Assembly (NCBI GenBank): GCA_964019695.1 | Contig: OZ026515.1 | Location: forward strand, 36,658,994 to 36,722,993 | From: Loripinus fragilis | Taxonomy: Eukaryota; Mollusca; Bivalvia; Lucinida; Lucinidae | Length of the DNA: 64,000 bases | Reading direction: 5' to 3' | In this document: positions 1 to 15,378 of the stretch, piece after piece | Position numbering within the stretch: the stretch's first letter is position 1 | How the letters are laid out: the number at the start of each line of letters is the position of its first letter | The notes under the pieces: generated by a model | Told to the model about the DNA's origin: nothing | Database searches by the model: none | What the model saw: only the letters and a program-made list of their open reading frames with translations | Program-made: the position numbers and the translations under genes

Positions 1-26
1 GTTATAAAATAGAAAAATGCCTGTAC

Positions 27-161
27 CTATACATGTCTGGCCATCTTCTGATCGCTTAAAACCACGCTTACATATGGCAGCACACATGTAGGAACCAATA
101 GTATTGACACATTCCTGGTCGCCACGGCAACTGGCAGCACTGGTACTACACTCATCAATAT
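27..161 (-). CDS. HMCN1: Hemicentin exon: calcium-binding EGF-like domain 2
   Basis: 135 nt, phase 1/1. It encodes DIDECSTSAASCRGDQECVN, TIGSYMCAAICKRGFK and DGQTCI. It has six cysteines and a complete cbEGF signature. The acceptor is cttgcag and the donor ATAG|gtacag, only 26 nt from the window edge. Further EGF exons are expected to the left. Confidence 0.92.
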   Translation of the reverse strand: MLMSVVPVLPVAVATRNVSILLVPTCVLPYVSVVLSDQKMARHV

Positions 162-3100
162 CTGCAAGAAATATACATATACCTGTGTTATTCTATGTTG
201 ATTTCAGCACACATAATTATGCGGTAAACCATTTCAAATCTTGTCACAGAAAAGCATGGGTGAAAGTTCATAATTAACACAATCCTGAACTTTAGAAATT
301 AAAGTCTTAAAACCTGCAGTAAGCCTTCAAAAAAATTAACAATTTCAAGTTTCAATTGTCAATTGTTTTTCGATTAACAGGGAAAAAATAGAGAAGCTAT
401 TATAATTATAAATATGCCTGATTCAGCTTTTTGGAGGCTGACTTTCTATGGAAAGTCAGCCTCAAAAACATGAATTCTGGAATAATCCTGAAAACTTTCA
501 CCCATGGAAAAGTAATAAAACTGTTTATTTATAGTAAAAAAAATACCATGATATTTATGCATTTTGATTTTATCCTCCACTGATAAATTCATATTTTATT
601 CTCCACAAGTAAACATTCGTTGATTTGCTATCGAAAAACATTTTAAACTAGAATTGTTTTTCTACAAAAAAAAAAACAGATGTCTCCCCCCTTTTGATGG
701 CAAAAACATGAGTCATTAAATACAATTTCAAACAGAAACATAAATTACAATTTCTAACGGAAATTCTAGTCATTTCATGCAGACAATCAGCTCGTATCTA
801 GTAAAGATATCTGTCAATGTGGTTAACTATTGCACAATCATTACCTGGTATAAAATAGTCATAGATAATTGTTTTTGTGATGGACAAAGTTCCAAGGGTA
901 ATAGCTCAAAGAGTTTAAATGACAGAGTGACTATTCTTGCACTCTGCACGTCGACTCATGTTGGTTGATACTTGTATAAAGTTTCGTGAATATAGCTTAA
1001 GCGGTTTTCAAGTTATAGAGCGGACACGATTTTTGTGATGCACAAAGTTCTAAGGGAAATAACTCAAAAAGTATAAAAGGCAGAGTTACCATTCATGCAC
1101 TCTGCACGTCATCTCATGCTGATCGATATTTGTATAAAGTTTCGTGAATATAGCTTAAGGGGTTTTCAAGTTATAGAACGGACACAATTTTTGAGATGCA
1201 CAAAGTTCAAAGGGAAATAACTCAAAAAGTATAAAAGGCAGAGTTACCATTCTTGCACTCTGCACGTCATCTCATGCTGATCGATATTTGTATAAAGATT
1301 CGTGAATATAGCTTAAGGGGTTTTCAAGTTATAGAGCGGACACGATTTGTGACAGACAGACAGACAGGCGGACGCCCGGGGAAAAACAATATGTCTCCAG
1401 ACCCTGAAGGGGGGAGAAACAATATGTCTCCCGACCCTGAAGGGGGAGACTTTGCCAAAATTTAACCCTTACCCCACCACTATTTTTTTTTGTCCTGAAA
1501 ATGTCTGCTTTTTATGTCTGCTGCATATATTTAAATGCATTTCAGACTAGATACTTTCATGGGAGCATACAATATGAACCTTTATTATAAGTGACATATA
1601 TTAGAGTGACTGGTAACTTCAATGAAATATCGATACTTGACCAATGCAGCTTTGTCAGGCATCTTACACAGGTAAATTAGGGGAAATCGATATCGTTTAT
1701 CTACACTATTTTTTTTTTTTTTTTTGAATACACAGTGTAATTTCTCGATCGTTTACCAAAACTTTTAACACCTTTACAAACACCAAAATTGAATAAATTC
1801 CAATAATTATAAACGACAGGGCATCTTAGTTTATGAAAACTAATAAATAAATAAAGACACAGTCATAGATATATTTGAAGCTTTATTTGTCGCAGTGAAA
1901 GAGGTATTGTTGAAGCCATATTTGACTAATTCCCCAACTTTCATAAAATCAGCCAACATTTACACGGTCATAACTACATGTACATAGGATTAGTCTTAAC
2001 ATTGCAGAAACATGTCATTTGTAAATATTTACGACGAAGTATGTGCTTTAATGTTCACATAAATGCAGCATTTCTCACAGTTGCGTCGTTATTTTGAATG
2101 GGGCACCAGGTGTAAGTCACATAACACATGCACCGACATACCTGTCTGGCTGAAAAATTGAGTTTCCAGTCACTCTTATATTGGTCATTGTTCAAATGGG
2201 CTAATGGTTAATGGTAAATCTTCAAGCAGTCATGATAAGAAAACTTATTACATAATTGTAACAATAACTATTGAAGGAATCCCACTCACCAAGGCAGTTT
2301 CTACCATCAATATCAAGGGTATAGCCAAAAGGACAGGAGCAAGCAAAGCTACCTGGGGAGTTGTGACAGAAATCAGAGCAGGGCTTCAATCGTACACACT
2401 CGTCTTCATCTGAAATAAGGGAATAAACTCTTTACCTACTAGTGTTATATGTTGATAACCTTTGCAAACAGTTTGGACCCAGATCAGGCCCAACAAAATG
2501 TCGGGCCTGATCTGGATCCAAACTGTTTGATACTCTGATGGTATTCCTGATAAAAAAAAATTCAAAGAAGTTAATTTTGATAAAAAGTTTGATGACTGGT
2601 CGAAAGTCTTTGGTGTCTATAGATGTTATTTCCACAAATTAAACATCTATTTAGGGAAACAGTCCGCCTTATGGCTAGAAACTCTTTGTCATTAAGATGC
2701 TAATATGGGCCTCGCCACGAGAAAACCTGTCTTCGGGGTTTCCGACAAAGTGAGATTCAAACTAGTCTCCTCAGCTACAGAGACTAGCTAGAAGATTGAC
2801 ATTTTGCTTGCAGCAAGTTTAGATATGATACTTTCCAAAAACCAAAAAAACAAAGGCGCTCCTCAGTCTGCGCCGATGTGCAGGCTGGTCTGCGCCTTTG
2901 TTGTCCACAAACCTCAGAAGACAGGTCCATATGATATTTACAGACTATCTCCTTTTGACTCCAACTATTGCTATTAACCCTTGTCCTGCTGATCCCAGAT
3001 TTATCTTTTTTTTTTAAAAAAAACACTGAAGATCCAGATCAGCTGGCTTCTGATGAGGCCATCTGATCAGGATCCACACAATATTCTACTCTGACTGAAA

Positions 3101-6100
3101 ATATATGCTTATGGCATCTTGTAGTTTAACAGGATAAAAATTGGGGAGGAGTGTAGTACAAAAAATATTCAGCATGACAAAGGTTAAACTTGAGAGGAAG
3201 ACTGGAATTTCTGAAATACTTTCGAACTTCATTCAAGCTACCATTTGACTTTAAGACCTTTGTTTTGTCTATTTTTGAGTTGCCCCTTGAGACAGGTGGC
3301 CCCTTAAGACAGGTATAAAAGTAAAATGAAAATGTAGACTTACCTACACAGAAAGGACCTGCAGGATCCAGGGTAAAGCCAGTAGGACACTGGTTACTGG
3401 GAGACCCTGAAAATAGGAAATCATAGGTCAAGATCAGCAAAATTTTTGAGCCGAAAATTGTGATTACAGTGAGCCACTTTAGTTACGCACCACTTGTACA
3501 ATGTAGCATCTATATTTGCATTAGCCATTGAAATTTCATTGTGATCAGATCAGAAACGAATGAGAAAACATATCTTTAAGTGCACTACCCTCAAAACACC
3601 ATTTCACATTGCATTATCTCAAATGAAACTCAGATCACATTGGACTTTTTTCAGGGTCGAATTTCTGCCATGCCAGAGATAAGAGCCGATATATTCTTGG
3701 CAATATCTAAGACTGGAATGTGTTTGTTTACTTCATCATTTTTTTTTTAATGTTTTACTATTTTGGTTCCCAGCTGGCCAAGATTTGAAAAAGGTTGGTT
3801 TTAGTACTTTTTTAAAGTTAGTTAAAATTTCGTATGATTCTGAGTAAACTAGTTATCAAGACACTTCTTTTATAATTTCATTTTAAAAAAACATGTATCC
3901 GCCGTTTATTTTCGTAAAAAAAATAATGGATTTATTGGCGTCATGGTGTTGACGTTAGTGATGACGTCACTACCACCAAGGCTATAAGACGTGTCAATGA
4001 TAAGATGTTTTAGTGTTTTGATACTTCTATGTCAACAAGTGACTCATAATAAAACAATTTGCCAAGAAAAACCTATTTGATTATTGTAACTGATGTTAAT
4101 ATGACGTCAAAACGAGCATTTCTTCAAAAAATAACGGTGTTACTTAATTCAATGACCAAAAAAAGGGGTTTTACTTGAATAAAATAATTGTTTTTGGTGT
4201 TTTTCTGTCACAACGATCACCATGGATAATGCCTAGCTCAAAACAAAAATAGAAAATAAAGTCGTTCAAGTTGCACGTGCATTTTTGTCAAACTTTGAAA
4301 ATTGTCTTTGACGTAGAAGAATGATTCACATGAGTGATTCCAATATTTTTTAAGATGTCATCAAACAGATAAAATGTCAATAAATAAATTATCATAGCGA
4401 ATGTTCAATTCCAGCATTTTTGTCAAAAAATGCGGGCCCTGAAAAAGTGGTGTGTAACTAAAGTGGCTCACTGTATTTTCTTACCCACAAGTTTAAACTC
4501 ATGTTTTGGGTGCTCAAAAGAAACGTCTCTGAGACAATTCTTTTGAGTACCCACAACACGTGTTTTGGTTGAGAAATGACAAATTCAATTTTAGATTATG
4601 TACTCTTATCTGGAGGCCTGGAAATGATAGAAGATTATACTGGTATACCATATTCAACCTTATAAGTGCACTATACCCTCTTTTGAAAACAGTGTGGATC
4701 CAGATCAGCTGGCTTTTGATGGTATAACGTTCTCTGAAATGTTGCAATACTGGCATCAAGTTGTGGAAATACTCTCATCACTGTGAATAGTCTGAACCGG
4801 AACTTTTTGTTTCTAGGCCTCAACCATGTTGTTAGATGGTACTAGAAGTGTCCACAGATCATGGTGAGTAATTTAGTCACTTTGTTTGTTTTCTCTTTCT
4901 GTCTTTCCTTGCTAGCCGTGACTTTTGTTGTCTACTGAAAATCTTTGCAAACAGTTTGGACCCAAATCAGGCCCGACAGAATGTCAGTCCTGATCTCGAT
5001 CCAATCCGTTTGACACTCTGATAGTGATCCTGAAAGAATATTTTTTTGAAAAAGTTCACTTTTTGAAAAAAATCAGCGGACGACAACAAAAGCATGAAAA
5101 ATGAAAAAAGTCAATAAGCAATGCTTATTAGATACCCCCGCACAGTAAGATTCAGTAAAAAAAACTTGGCAAGTTATAGTTCAAAACAGCTGACCTAAGT
5201 TTTGAAAAGAAGATTTCAGTAGAATCTATGCAAACCAAAATTATAAGCTCCTTCATGCATATGTTCACTGTGTCTACATTGTATCTGCAAAGTATCAAAT
5301 TGCTCCATCAAAAGCTGTGGTAGGAGTTAAGGGGCCCATAAAGGCACTATCCATGCATATACAAAAGCCATATAAGGGAATAATTGTCTAAGTTCTCATA
5401 GCTGTCCGTTTGTAAAAAAAAAATAATTTCAACCAGACTCCTTCATGTATATGTTCAATGTGTCTATATTGTAAAGGAAAAGTATCAAATTGCTCGATTA
5501 AAAGCTGTGGTAGGAGTTGATCGGCCCATGAAGGCACCATCTATGCATATACAAAAGCCTTATTAGGGAAAAATTGTCTAAGTTCTCAAAGCTGTCATTT
5601 TGTCAAAAATTATTTTTTCTGAACCAAACTCCTTCATGCATATGTTCAATGTGTCTACATTGTATAGGCAAGGTATCAAATTGTTCCATCAAAAGCTGTA
5701 GAAGGAGTTGATCAGCCCATGAAGGCACCCTCTATGCATATCCAAAACCCCTTTTCGGGAAAAATTGTCTAAGTTCTCACAGCTGTCATTTTATCAAAAA
5801 AAAAATTTCTGAACCAAACTCCTTCATGCATATGCTCAATGTGTCTACATTGTTTAGGCAAAGTATCAAATTGTTCCATCAAAAGCTGTAGTAGGAGTTG
5901 ATCGGCCCATGAAGGCACCATCTATACATATACAAAAGCCTTATTAGGGAAAAATTGTCTAAGTTCTCACAGCTGTCATTTTGTCAAAAATTATTTTTGA
6001 GAGAACCAATCTCCTTCATGCATATGTTCAATGTGTCTACATTGTATAGGCAAAGTATCAAATTGATCCATCAAAAGCTGTGGTAGGAGTTGATCGGCCC

Positions 6101-9100
6101 GTGTATGGCCTATAATAGCATAAGCATAAAACCCTATATTAAAAGCCATTTGGAACTACAAAGGGGAATAACTCCAATAGAATTGACCCCTAGCCCCTAC
6201 TTTTTTGTCTAAAGTACTTGTCTTGCATATATGGACATGTTGACAAGGTTTGATGAAATTCCAGCAATGACTCTTCAAGATATGATAAAAACAAAATGTT
6301 ACGAACGGACGCACGGACGGACGGACAACGTGAAAACAGTATACCCACCACAAATAAAGTTTGCGGGGGTATAATTATCCAGAATGCAGAGGTTAAAGTA
6401 TGAAGTCAAGGGCATTTTTAATGTACCAACTGACTGAGCTACATAGACCAGCTTGACATGCTGACAATTGCTTGCTGGGTAGCTACATACCTGGGCCAAT
6501 ACTGGCATCCAGCTTTAGGAGCACAATCTCTCTTGTGGGATTTACATCTACCACCATCCCTCTAGCCCACAGTCTCTGTACAAGGAATGGCATCTTGTGT
6601 TCTACTTGATTATAGGTGATACTGTGATTCTAATACAACATACCTGGGCCAATACTGGCATCAAACTTGAGAAGCACAATCTCTCTTGTAGGATTTACAT
6701 CTACCTCCATCCCTCTAGCCTACAGTCTCTGTACAAGGAAGGGCATCTTCTGTTCTACCTGGTTATAAGTGATACTGTGATTCCAGGCATAGAGTAGCAG
6801 TATACTTATGGTCTGCTGTCAACCTTTGCAAATACTTTGGACCCAGATCAGGACCCAATCATTTTGTCGGTCCTGATCTGGACCCAATCATTTTTGGCAC
6901 TCTGATAGTGTTCCTGAAAGATTTTTTTGAAAAAGTTGATTTTGAAAACCGTCCGACAGACAACAACAAAAGCAGGAAGTTACTTACTGAGCTACATAGA
7001 CCATCATGGCCTGTTGTCTTTTCTGGTTTGTTACATACCTGGGCCAATACTGGCATCCAGCTTTAGCAGTACAATCTCTCTTGTGGGATTGACATCTACC
7101 TCCATCCCTCTAGCGTACAATCTCTGTACAAGGAAGGGCATCTTGTGTTCTACCTGGTTGTAGGTGATACTGTGATTCCAGGCATAGGGCAACAGGTGGT
7201 CATCCAACTTGAACAGCCTGCTAGAGTGTGCATGGATTGTACCTGCAGCGAAAAAATATAAATTTAGCCCGACCAGAATAATGGTAATTTTTGTTCTACA
7301 TAAAACCCCAAAGCACCAATCATGCTTGTGGCAGATCACATTTTCAAATTCAATGTTATTTCAAGTATCAAAATAAGACTTGAAATTTCATGTAAACTGT
7401 CTACTGGAATAATGTCAAGCCTGATCGAGATCCAAACTGTTTCAGCGCAGGAGGATCCAGAGGGGGCTCAGGGGGTTCTCCTGCCCCCTGTTTTTTAAAT
7501 ACCCTATGAAAATGAAATAATTTGGTCTCAGTGAGACCAAATTATTTCATTTTCATGGAGATATTTAAGGAAAATGAGATACAATCAGCAAAGCTACCCC
7601 CACACCTTTATATATATGAACCCCCTTTCCAGAAATCCTGGATCCACCCCTGGTTTTACACTCTGATGGTTTTCCTGCTAAAGATAATTTCAGATAACAG
7701 AAAATTGTGAAAAATTACCTCGCATGCAGAGTTATGGTTTTGTTTAAGTTGATGCTTTATGTCCCAGTCAACAATTTTTCAGTCCTGTCTGGACCTTTTC
7801 CTGGATTGAACAACTAGGCCACTTTGATTTATTACATGTATGTAGGTAAAAAGGCCTTGACATGAGAAAACCTGTCTTTGGAGTTTGCGACCAATTCATG
7901 CTGTAAAACACTTATAACACTTATATTTGGCGGGAATTTTTATTTGGCGCTATTGGCGGTAAAAGCAAAAGTCATCAAAATACGAGACCGCTAGATACAG
8001 TTTCGGATTCAGTTACACAATATTAAAGCAATAAATGGATGAACATCATTTCTATGTTGGTATCTGTATCGTCAAAAACAATTTTTGAACTGTAGAGTAT
8101 GTTTCAAAGTAGAGGAAACAGTGTCTTAAAAGGGGATACCATTAAAAGAAAGAATATGCTCCCAAAAGGGAGCATATTCTTTCCTTTAAGAGTAGCCCCT
8201 ATGAGGATAGGAAATATCTTTAAAGGGCATTATATTTAGAAACTGCCAATATTAAACTACGCCAATATGTCAGTCTTTTAAAATCACCAACTTTTGATGC
8301 CACGATTATTAAGTGGTTTACAGCCTGCAGAGCTACAAATACTAGCTAAATTATTTAAATTTCGCATGCAGCAAGAGAAGCTATTATACTATCTAGGCAT
8401 AAAATAACAAAGGCACTAATTATAGTAAGTTTGTTTGTTTGATTTGATTCTTTACGTCCCATCAACAATCTTTCAGTTATATAGGGACGGGTCTTCCTGG
8501 GTTGAACCAGTACTTAGCTAGGATAAATGTGTCTTGCTCAACCACCACAACGCAGTGACCCTGGTGAGGCTCGAACCCACGGCCCTTCGGTCTTGAGTCA
8601 AGCACTCTACCACTGAGCCACTGCGCTCCCTATCATAGTAAATAAGTAAGTAAAGACTTTATTTAAAGAGGGTTACAACATTTAGCAAATACAAACGAGC
8701 ACAGTGTAACAGCTAATCTTCCATGAGGCCCTCTATAATGGTATATACATTATACATATGTACATAAAATAAACATGTTTTTATACAAAAAAAATAAATA
8801 GATTACAAGTATCAATTATCACAAGTTATTACAAAGTTTGAATACTCCTATATAATGATCCTAAGGGTTTCATACCAAAAAGTTTGCAAATGAACAAAAC
8901 AGTGTGGACACTACGTATGGGCAAACTGATCATGTCCACACTATTTGTCTAATGGTCTGCATTCTTTGAATCCATCAGACTGCACAGATGCATAGGCTGG
9001 TCCGCCCCTTTGTTGTTTGCATGCAACAAAATCAGCTTTTCTTAGGATGCTGCCTCAATGGGCTGGCTAGTTTACAACCATGCAACTACCAAATTAGCAA

Positions 9101-12100
9101 AAGCATAGTTCACTAAATCAAATTTGGTGATAAAGCTGTCATGTAAATATAAACAATTTGCCATATAATGACAGGTATTTTAATACAGATTGAGATGTTT
9201 AAAAGAGGAAAGCCAATGGACATGATACTTGTTTAGTGTATATTTCAAAATAGGTTTCCTTAATTTCAGCAACATATGTTGTTGGCACACATTGGAATTG
9301 CCTCAATGAGGCAATTCCAATGTGCACCGACAACATATGTCCATTCAATAAATGAGTGTTTTTCACCATAAAACAGGGCTTTCACAAACTTCTCAACTAC
9401 TTTTTATGTTTCAGTGTAATGAGCATGAAGAAATGAATAAGTTTTTGTGTAGTTTGGCATGCACCTTGATGACGATAATAGATAGCCAATTTTATATTAT
9501 TGACAGCTTATCTTTAGATGTTTCATTCAAATGAAATGCTAACTTGGTGGTTGCCTGGTTGTAAATTACCTTCTCCAGTCTGTAAATACTCCTCCCAGTA
9601 AGGTTTCACTTTCACAATCTGTGATTCTGGGAACTCAGGAACAGTTCCACGGACAACGAGGTCCAACTGTAACACCCCATTTCTATCAACACCTTTAGAG
9701 TAGTGGCTCATCTTCAAGATTTCACCTGTCAAATGAAAACAGAAATAAAAACATTCTACAGTAAAACCTGCCTTAAGCGGCCACTCAAAAAGAAGACCAA
9801 AACTTGGGTTTCAAGACTGATTAGCCCTTATTGCAGGTCAAAAGTATTGCCGAATATCTGCAATACTTTCGACCTTCATTAAGCCACCATTTGTCATTAA
9901 AAATCGTGTTTTTGTCTATTTTTGAATGGCGGCTTAAGACAGATTTTACTGTATGGTCAAATCTTTTTAATTCAAAGTCCTTGGACCCCGACTTGTTACT
10001 TCGAATTATCAGTAATTGAAATAAAAGGTAAATAGTCATTACTGAATAATCTATGACCCCAAATATGAATATTTTTAAAATTTCCTTTCAAACATATATT
10101 TTCTGGGTGCTTAAAAGAAATGTCTCATACATTTCTTTTAAGCACCCAAAACATATGTTTTGATTGGAAATAAAGTTTCCAACATCCTGAAAACTCACAA
10201 TGTATTTTATTGCTTGTGTTGATGCTATACATCCCAGTCAACAATTTTTCAGTCATGTCAGGATGATTTCCTGTCTTCCTTGGTTGAACCAGTACAAAGC
10301 AAACTCAGTACCATACTCAACCTAGTTTGGAATAAGTTTATACCATCTTTGGGAAATGGTGTAGATCCAGATCAGCATGCAAAGAATTACAGACTAGTCC
10401 CTACCTGTTGTGTACTCCACTTGTACCTCTCTTGTGAAGTCCCCAGCTGTCAAGCTTTAACCATTGTACGCTCCATCTAGTTCCTTAGCTGTTGTCCAGT
10501 ATATAGGTCCCAGCAGGGAGACAAGGTGCCAGAAATTACCGGCCAGCATGCAAAGAATTAAAGACTAGTCCCTACCTGTTGTGTACTCCACTTGTACCTC
10601 TCTTGTGAAGTCCCCAGCTGTCAAACTGAATCCATTATAAGCCCCATCTAGTTCCTTAGCTGTTGTCCAGTATATAGGTCCCAGCAGGGAGACAAGGTGC
10701 CGGAAATGGTGTACTGTAAATAAAATATAAATAAATAGGAATTTAACCTTTACCCTTTACCTCATAGAGACATCTTTTAACGCTTTTGCAATTAGAGCAT
10801 ACCCAGATCTGGCAGCTCTTATAAGAGATGCCTGATCAGGGTCTACTACTCTGTTTGCTGATGGAAATATGAATAGATATGACCCTACACTAGTGGACCT
10901 AACACATAATTTCTTTGTTCTGTGTACAAACGAGAAAGTTTATTTATGTACTTAGAGCTTAGCGTGAATATTCATAAAGGAAAGGGTTAAAGCACCAATC
11001 ACAACAAGTCGTTTCGTTGATCGTTTACAAAACCTCGTGTGTGCACTTTTTTACCAAACCCTGTTTTTAACATGGCGCCAATAACAACAGTTCAGCTTAC
11101 CAGGTCACAAAACCTTGTATGCAATAGCCAATGAAAAGTTGTAGTTTTGTGACGTTCAAAAGTCTCGTACCTCAATTAGTCAAATTAAAAATTCTAAAAT
11201 CTCTTATACATAAATCTGACAAGATAAAAAAGCAGGTAAGCTTTAACTGGTTTATTACTGCAACGGTTTCAAAGGGAGTCTATGAATACTTTCTCACAAA
11301 TTAAAAGCGCAAATTCGTCATGTGAACGTGTTTCTTGCCTTCAATCAGATTATTTACGAAAATGCTGCAGATAAGAGAATTTGTAAATTCGCCTTTTTGT
11401 GAATGTTGTATTATACGAGATTTTGTCCCTATAAATCGAAATGTCAGCACAGGTAACGTGGATACATCAAAATGCAGCTTACACATCTCAAAAGGAACAC
11501 AACTACCTTTGGTTACCTTTTTATTTATTTAATTAAAATGCAACTTGTCTTTATTGAGTTTTCAAAATTGGCAAAATGCCGTATCTGCAATATCCGTTTA
11601 CAAAATCTCATATATACTTAAACGCAAAAGTTTCGCAACTCTTACTAAAATGCTATTTCCTTCTTTTTGAGCCAAAAATTTTACTCCATGATATTATGAT
11701 CAACAAGTCCAATGGTTTGCCGTCAAAACAACATGAAAATCAGACCAGCGAGACTTATGATTGCCGATCTTCGACAAGAAATGTAAGGCAACCCAAATTT
11801 GAAAAGTCACAGAGTTACAATACCTTACATTTTATTGAGTCACAGTGTTACACCACCTTAAATTTAATAAGGAAAAGATGTTTAACCGTTATCTGTTTTC
11901 AAAATCAGAAGGGCAGACAAATCCAAGCAGGTTATTTTATGCATTTGGTAACGTTCATTACGTTAACGTAAAGCCTTCAATATTTGACGTAATTGGCCGT
12001 TTAAGCACAACTGAATATCAATAATCGAGTTTTTAATGTCACAAGTGAAAACCTTCAACACATTGCATAGAAGACAGAAGTATCGCGCGACATAACGGAA

Positions 12101-15100
12101 TAACATGAACAATTTTGATAAATTGGTTGACGTTAACAAAGAAACACAGCGACTTTGAGCGTTGATAAACGTTAATTGGTAAACCTTAAAATGTTTTCCG
12201 TCAGATACGACATCTGGCTATCACATAGCACCGTTTGTTTTCAAATCGAGATACGAATCTTTATGCTAGACGTAAATTGTTGAAAAACACTGACGTCATT
12301 ATAACGTCAGAATGAAGAGTATGATCAAAACCGATTAACGGTAAATCATTCCGCATTGTGCAGGGGCATAACATATGATTATATTAATATTCTAACATGG
12401 ACCATACTGAAGAAAATACAGATATTAAACGGTTGCGAAACTTTTGCGTTTAAGTATATATTTTTAAAGTATCACAATTTGCAAGAAACATAAAATGCTA
12501 CCAATGTATAACTTGTATCCGTTAAATAAACTTAAAATATGCTTTTAGTCGGAATCTCACAAGAGTATAACAAAAAGCAAACAATCAAGAAAGTCTTATG
12601 TCTCTCCTGTAAAATTTACTAAAGTGCATGTACAAGGTTTCTTAAACGAACCAAGATTTGCTTATGTTGTCTGCTGACTTGTTTTAGTAAGCCTCTTTGA
12701 CAAAGAGTGTAGACCCAGATCAGACTGCTCCTATGATCTGGGTCCACACTGTATGCCTCTATACTTACATAATTCACTGATGTTAGCACATATATGCAGC
12801 AAATGACAAGTAGCAAGGAGATAGACTTGTTGAAAATGAAGATAATGGATAAAAAATGTGAAATAATAACACTGAAATAATGGGTATTGGGTGTTTTGCG
12901 TTTGTTGCAGCCCACAGTCCCAGGTCATGTACTAAAAATTGTGTCAGGCATGAGTATTGACCTTGGACCACAACAAATATTAACCTATTTTCTTTGCATG
13001 CTGGGTAATTTTTCATGCTTTTGTTTATGTATGCTGACTTTTCAAAATTAACTTTATAAAAAAAATTACAGGAACAATATAAAAGTGTCAAACAGTTTGG
13101 ATCCAGATCAGGACCTATGAGATAAAAAAAGGGAACAAATGTTCCATGTCATCAAAATATGGTATTAAAAAGAATAAGCATTTGTAATGGTGGTATTTAA
13201 TTATAATCTTTGCTTGCTAGTGAGCACCCAAAACACATGTTTTTATTAACCCATATATGCCTAATAGACTTTCTCTCTATTATCAATTGGAACAGTCAGT
13301 TTTAAGGGATATTGGGTGGTATTGATCATTTTTAATCTAATTTTGATAGAAAATTCTGTTTGCAAACAGTGGAGACCCTGATCAGATGCCGCATTCTGCG
13401 GCGTCTGATCTGGGTCTGCACTGTTTGCTTATGTCCCACAAAAAGGACGCTTACTTGAAAAAAAATATTTACATTTTTTGGCGTAATAATTTCCTATACG
13501 AGGGATGATCTAAAAGTTCTGATCGTTGCCTTGTAGCTTTGTCCATAGACATTTTTGAGAGGCATACTATGCACCATTCAAAAGATCTAGTGTTTACCTT
13601 TATAATGATGCTAATATGTTCTCGCTGTACTGTTTCGATTAATAATTACAGCATGTTATATATGGTCTACTCCATACCACTGGCATTTTTTCATATTATA
13701 AAATTATGATAATATTTGAATCTGACTCTTTCAAGCCCAGCATCTATAAAACTGCAAAATAAAACTTTATTGTCTTTTTACTATTTGTTACTTGTAATGT
13801 TCATTCAAATGTTAGAATGGCGACAGGTTATGTCGATTCAATATTTAAAGCTCAATACGGAGTTCTTTTGACGTCATTGAAATTGACAACTATGTCATTT
13901 TGATTACATCGCAGAATTTTCATTTCCGAGAATATTCTATTTTTGTCTATAAATTTGGACTAAAAACATGCCGAACCAAATATCGGCAAAATATTTAAGA
14001 CCAATACTATTTTGATAACAAAATATCTGAATCTTAATTGGAATATTGTTAAAATTCTATTTTTTACCAAAAAAAAAATGATTGATTTTAAATAAGAATT
14101 TTGAAAATTGTTTTTGGTTTCAGATGGATGCTTTGTGCTCAATTTAATCCTATATTGCATCATTATACGATATAGCGCACCTTTGGACAATTAATTGGGT
14201 TTTATATTTAGATATACACATACAAATTCGTGTACATCCGAATATTAACCTAATTTGTAGATTCGTTTTAATTTTCTTTTTTTGGTTACTATCAGTCTCC
14301 GACGATACCGATAATTCATAATTGCTTCAGACAAAAGTCAGTTCATATTCGTTTGCCTAAAACAAATTTTACCTTAATACAGCTGTTTTTACGGCAATAA
14401 GGGCTGGTCAAAACTTCAAGAGGTCCAAAATTTGATTATAGCTGACAGTTGCATAGCCATACATTCAAGGGCCTAGAAAACTCAATTCATATAGAAAGTT
14501 CGCCATATCTTCAGATCATATTGCCTAACGGATGAACATCGAGCAGCCAAAAAATTGAAATGCTGAGACTGCTCTTGTCTAAACTGTGACGTCTCCGAAC
14601 ATGCACAGTCTGCTTGATAGGTCAGTGCATTGAGGGCATGGCTGTTTTGGGAAATGATTTCCTTTCGCACCTTCAAGTTACATCAATCATGTCAGCGCAG
14701 TGTATAGAAAAAGAATACATTACTATTAGGTAAATTTTTCGGGCATGTTCAATTGCTGGTTACAGAGATATCTCACCAGGATCAGAACTTTAAGATCGTC
14801 CCTCGTATCTGGGTTATGTACTTACCTACAGCGGATGGCACATTTCTGAAGGTAGCATTAACCCTTGTGGCAGAGTTATCTGGCAACGGCAACATGTCCG
14901 CAGTGAAGGTAGATGCTGGAATATCTATGTTGTTGATATACCCCACTAAGTTACCCTCGGCCTTCATTGGGATTGCTGAAAAATAACCATAGTAGCAGTG
15001 GACTCTTGTTAACTCTTTGCCTAATGGGTAATTTTACATGCTTTTTTTGTGGTGTGCTGATTTTTTTCAAAAAAAAATTCAGCAATACCATCAGAGTGTC

Positions 15101-15331
15101 AAACAGTGTTGGATCCAGATCAGGCCCGACATTTTGTCCGGCCTGATCTAGGTCCAAACTGTTTGAAAAGGTTATCAGCAGATGACACTAGTAGGCAGAG
15201 TTTAAGATGTGGCAAAAAATGTGAAAAACATGAAACTTGTGCAAATTGTATCAAGAATATATTTTATAACAAATTGTCAACTCTTCATATTTGAACATAA
15301 TGGTACTCTGCTAGCTTTCAGTTGAATATTC

Positions 15332-15378
<47 letters not shown>

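Noticed and set aside
8565..8632. tRNA gene
   Set aside because: Box A and B are present, but the acceptor stem does not close and the sequence continues into a SINE body with dispersed copies.
11576..11971. 131-codon open frame
   Set aside because: It crosses the left TIR of a transposable element, has no motif, and the composition is that of AT-rich intron.
12288..12312. Possible CRE-type sites (TGACGTCA-like) as an internal promoter
   Set aside because: Short matches within a TIR element with no supporting transcription start context.
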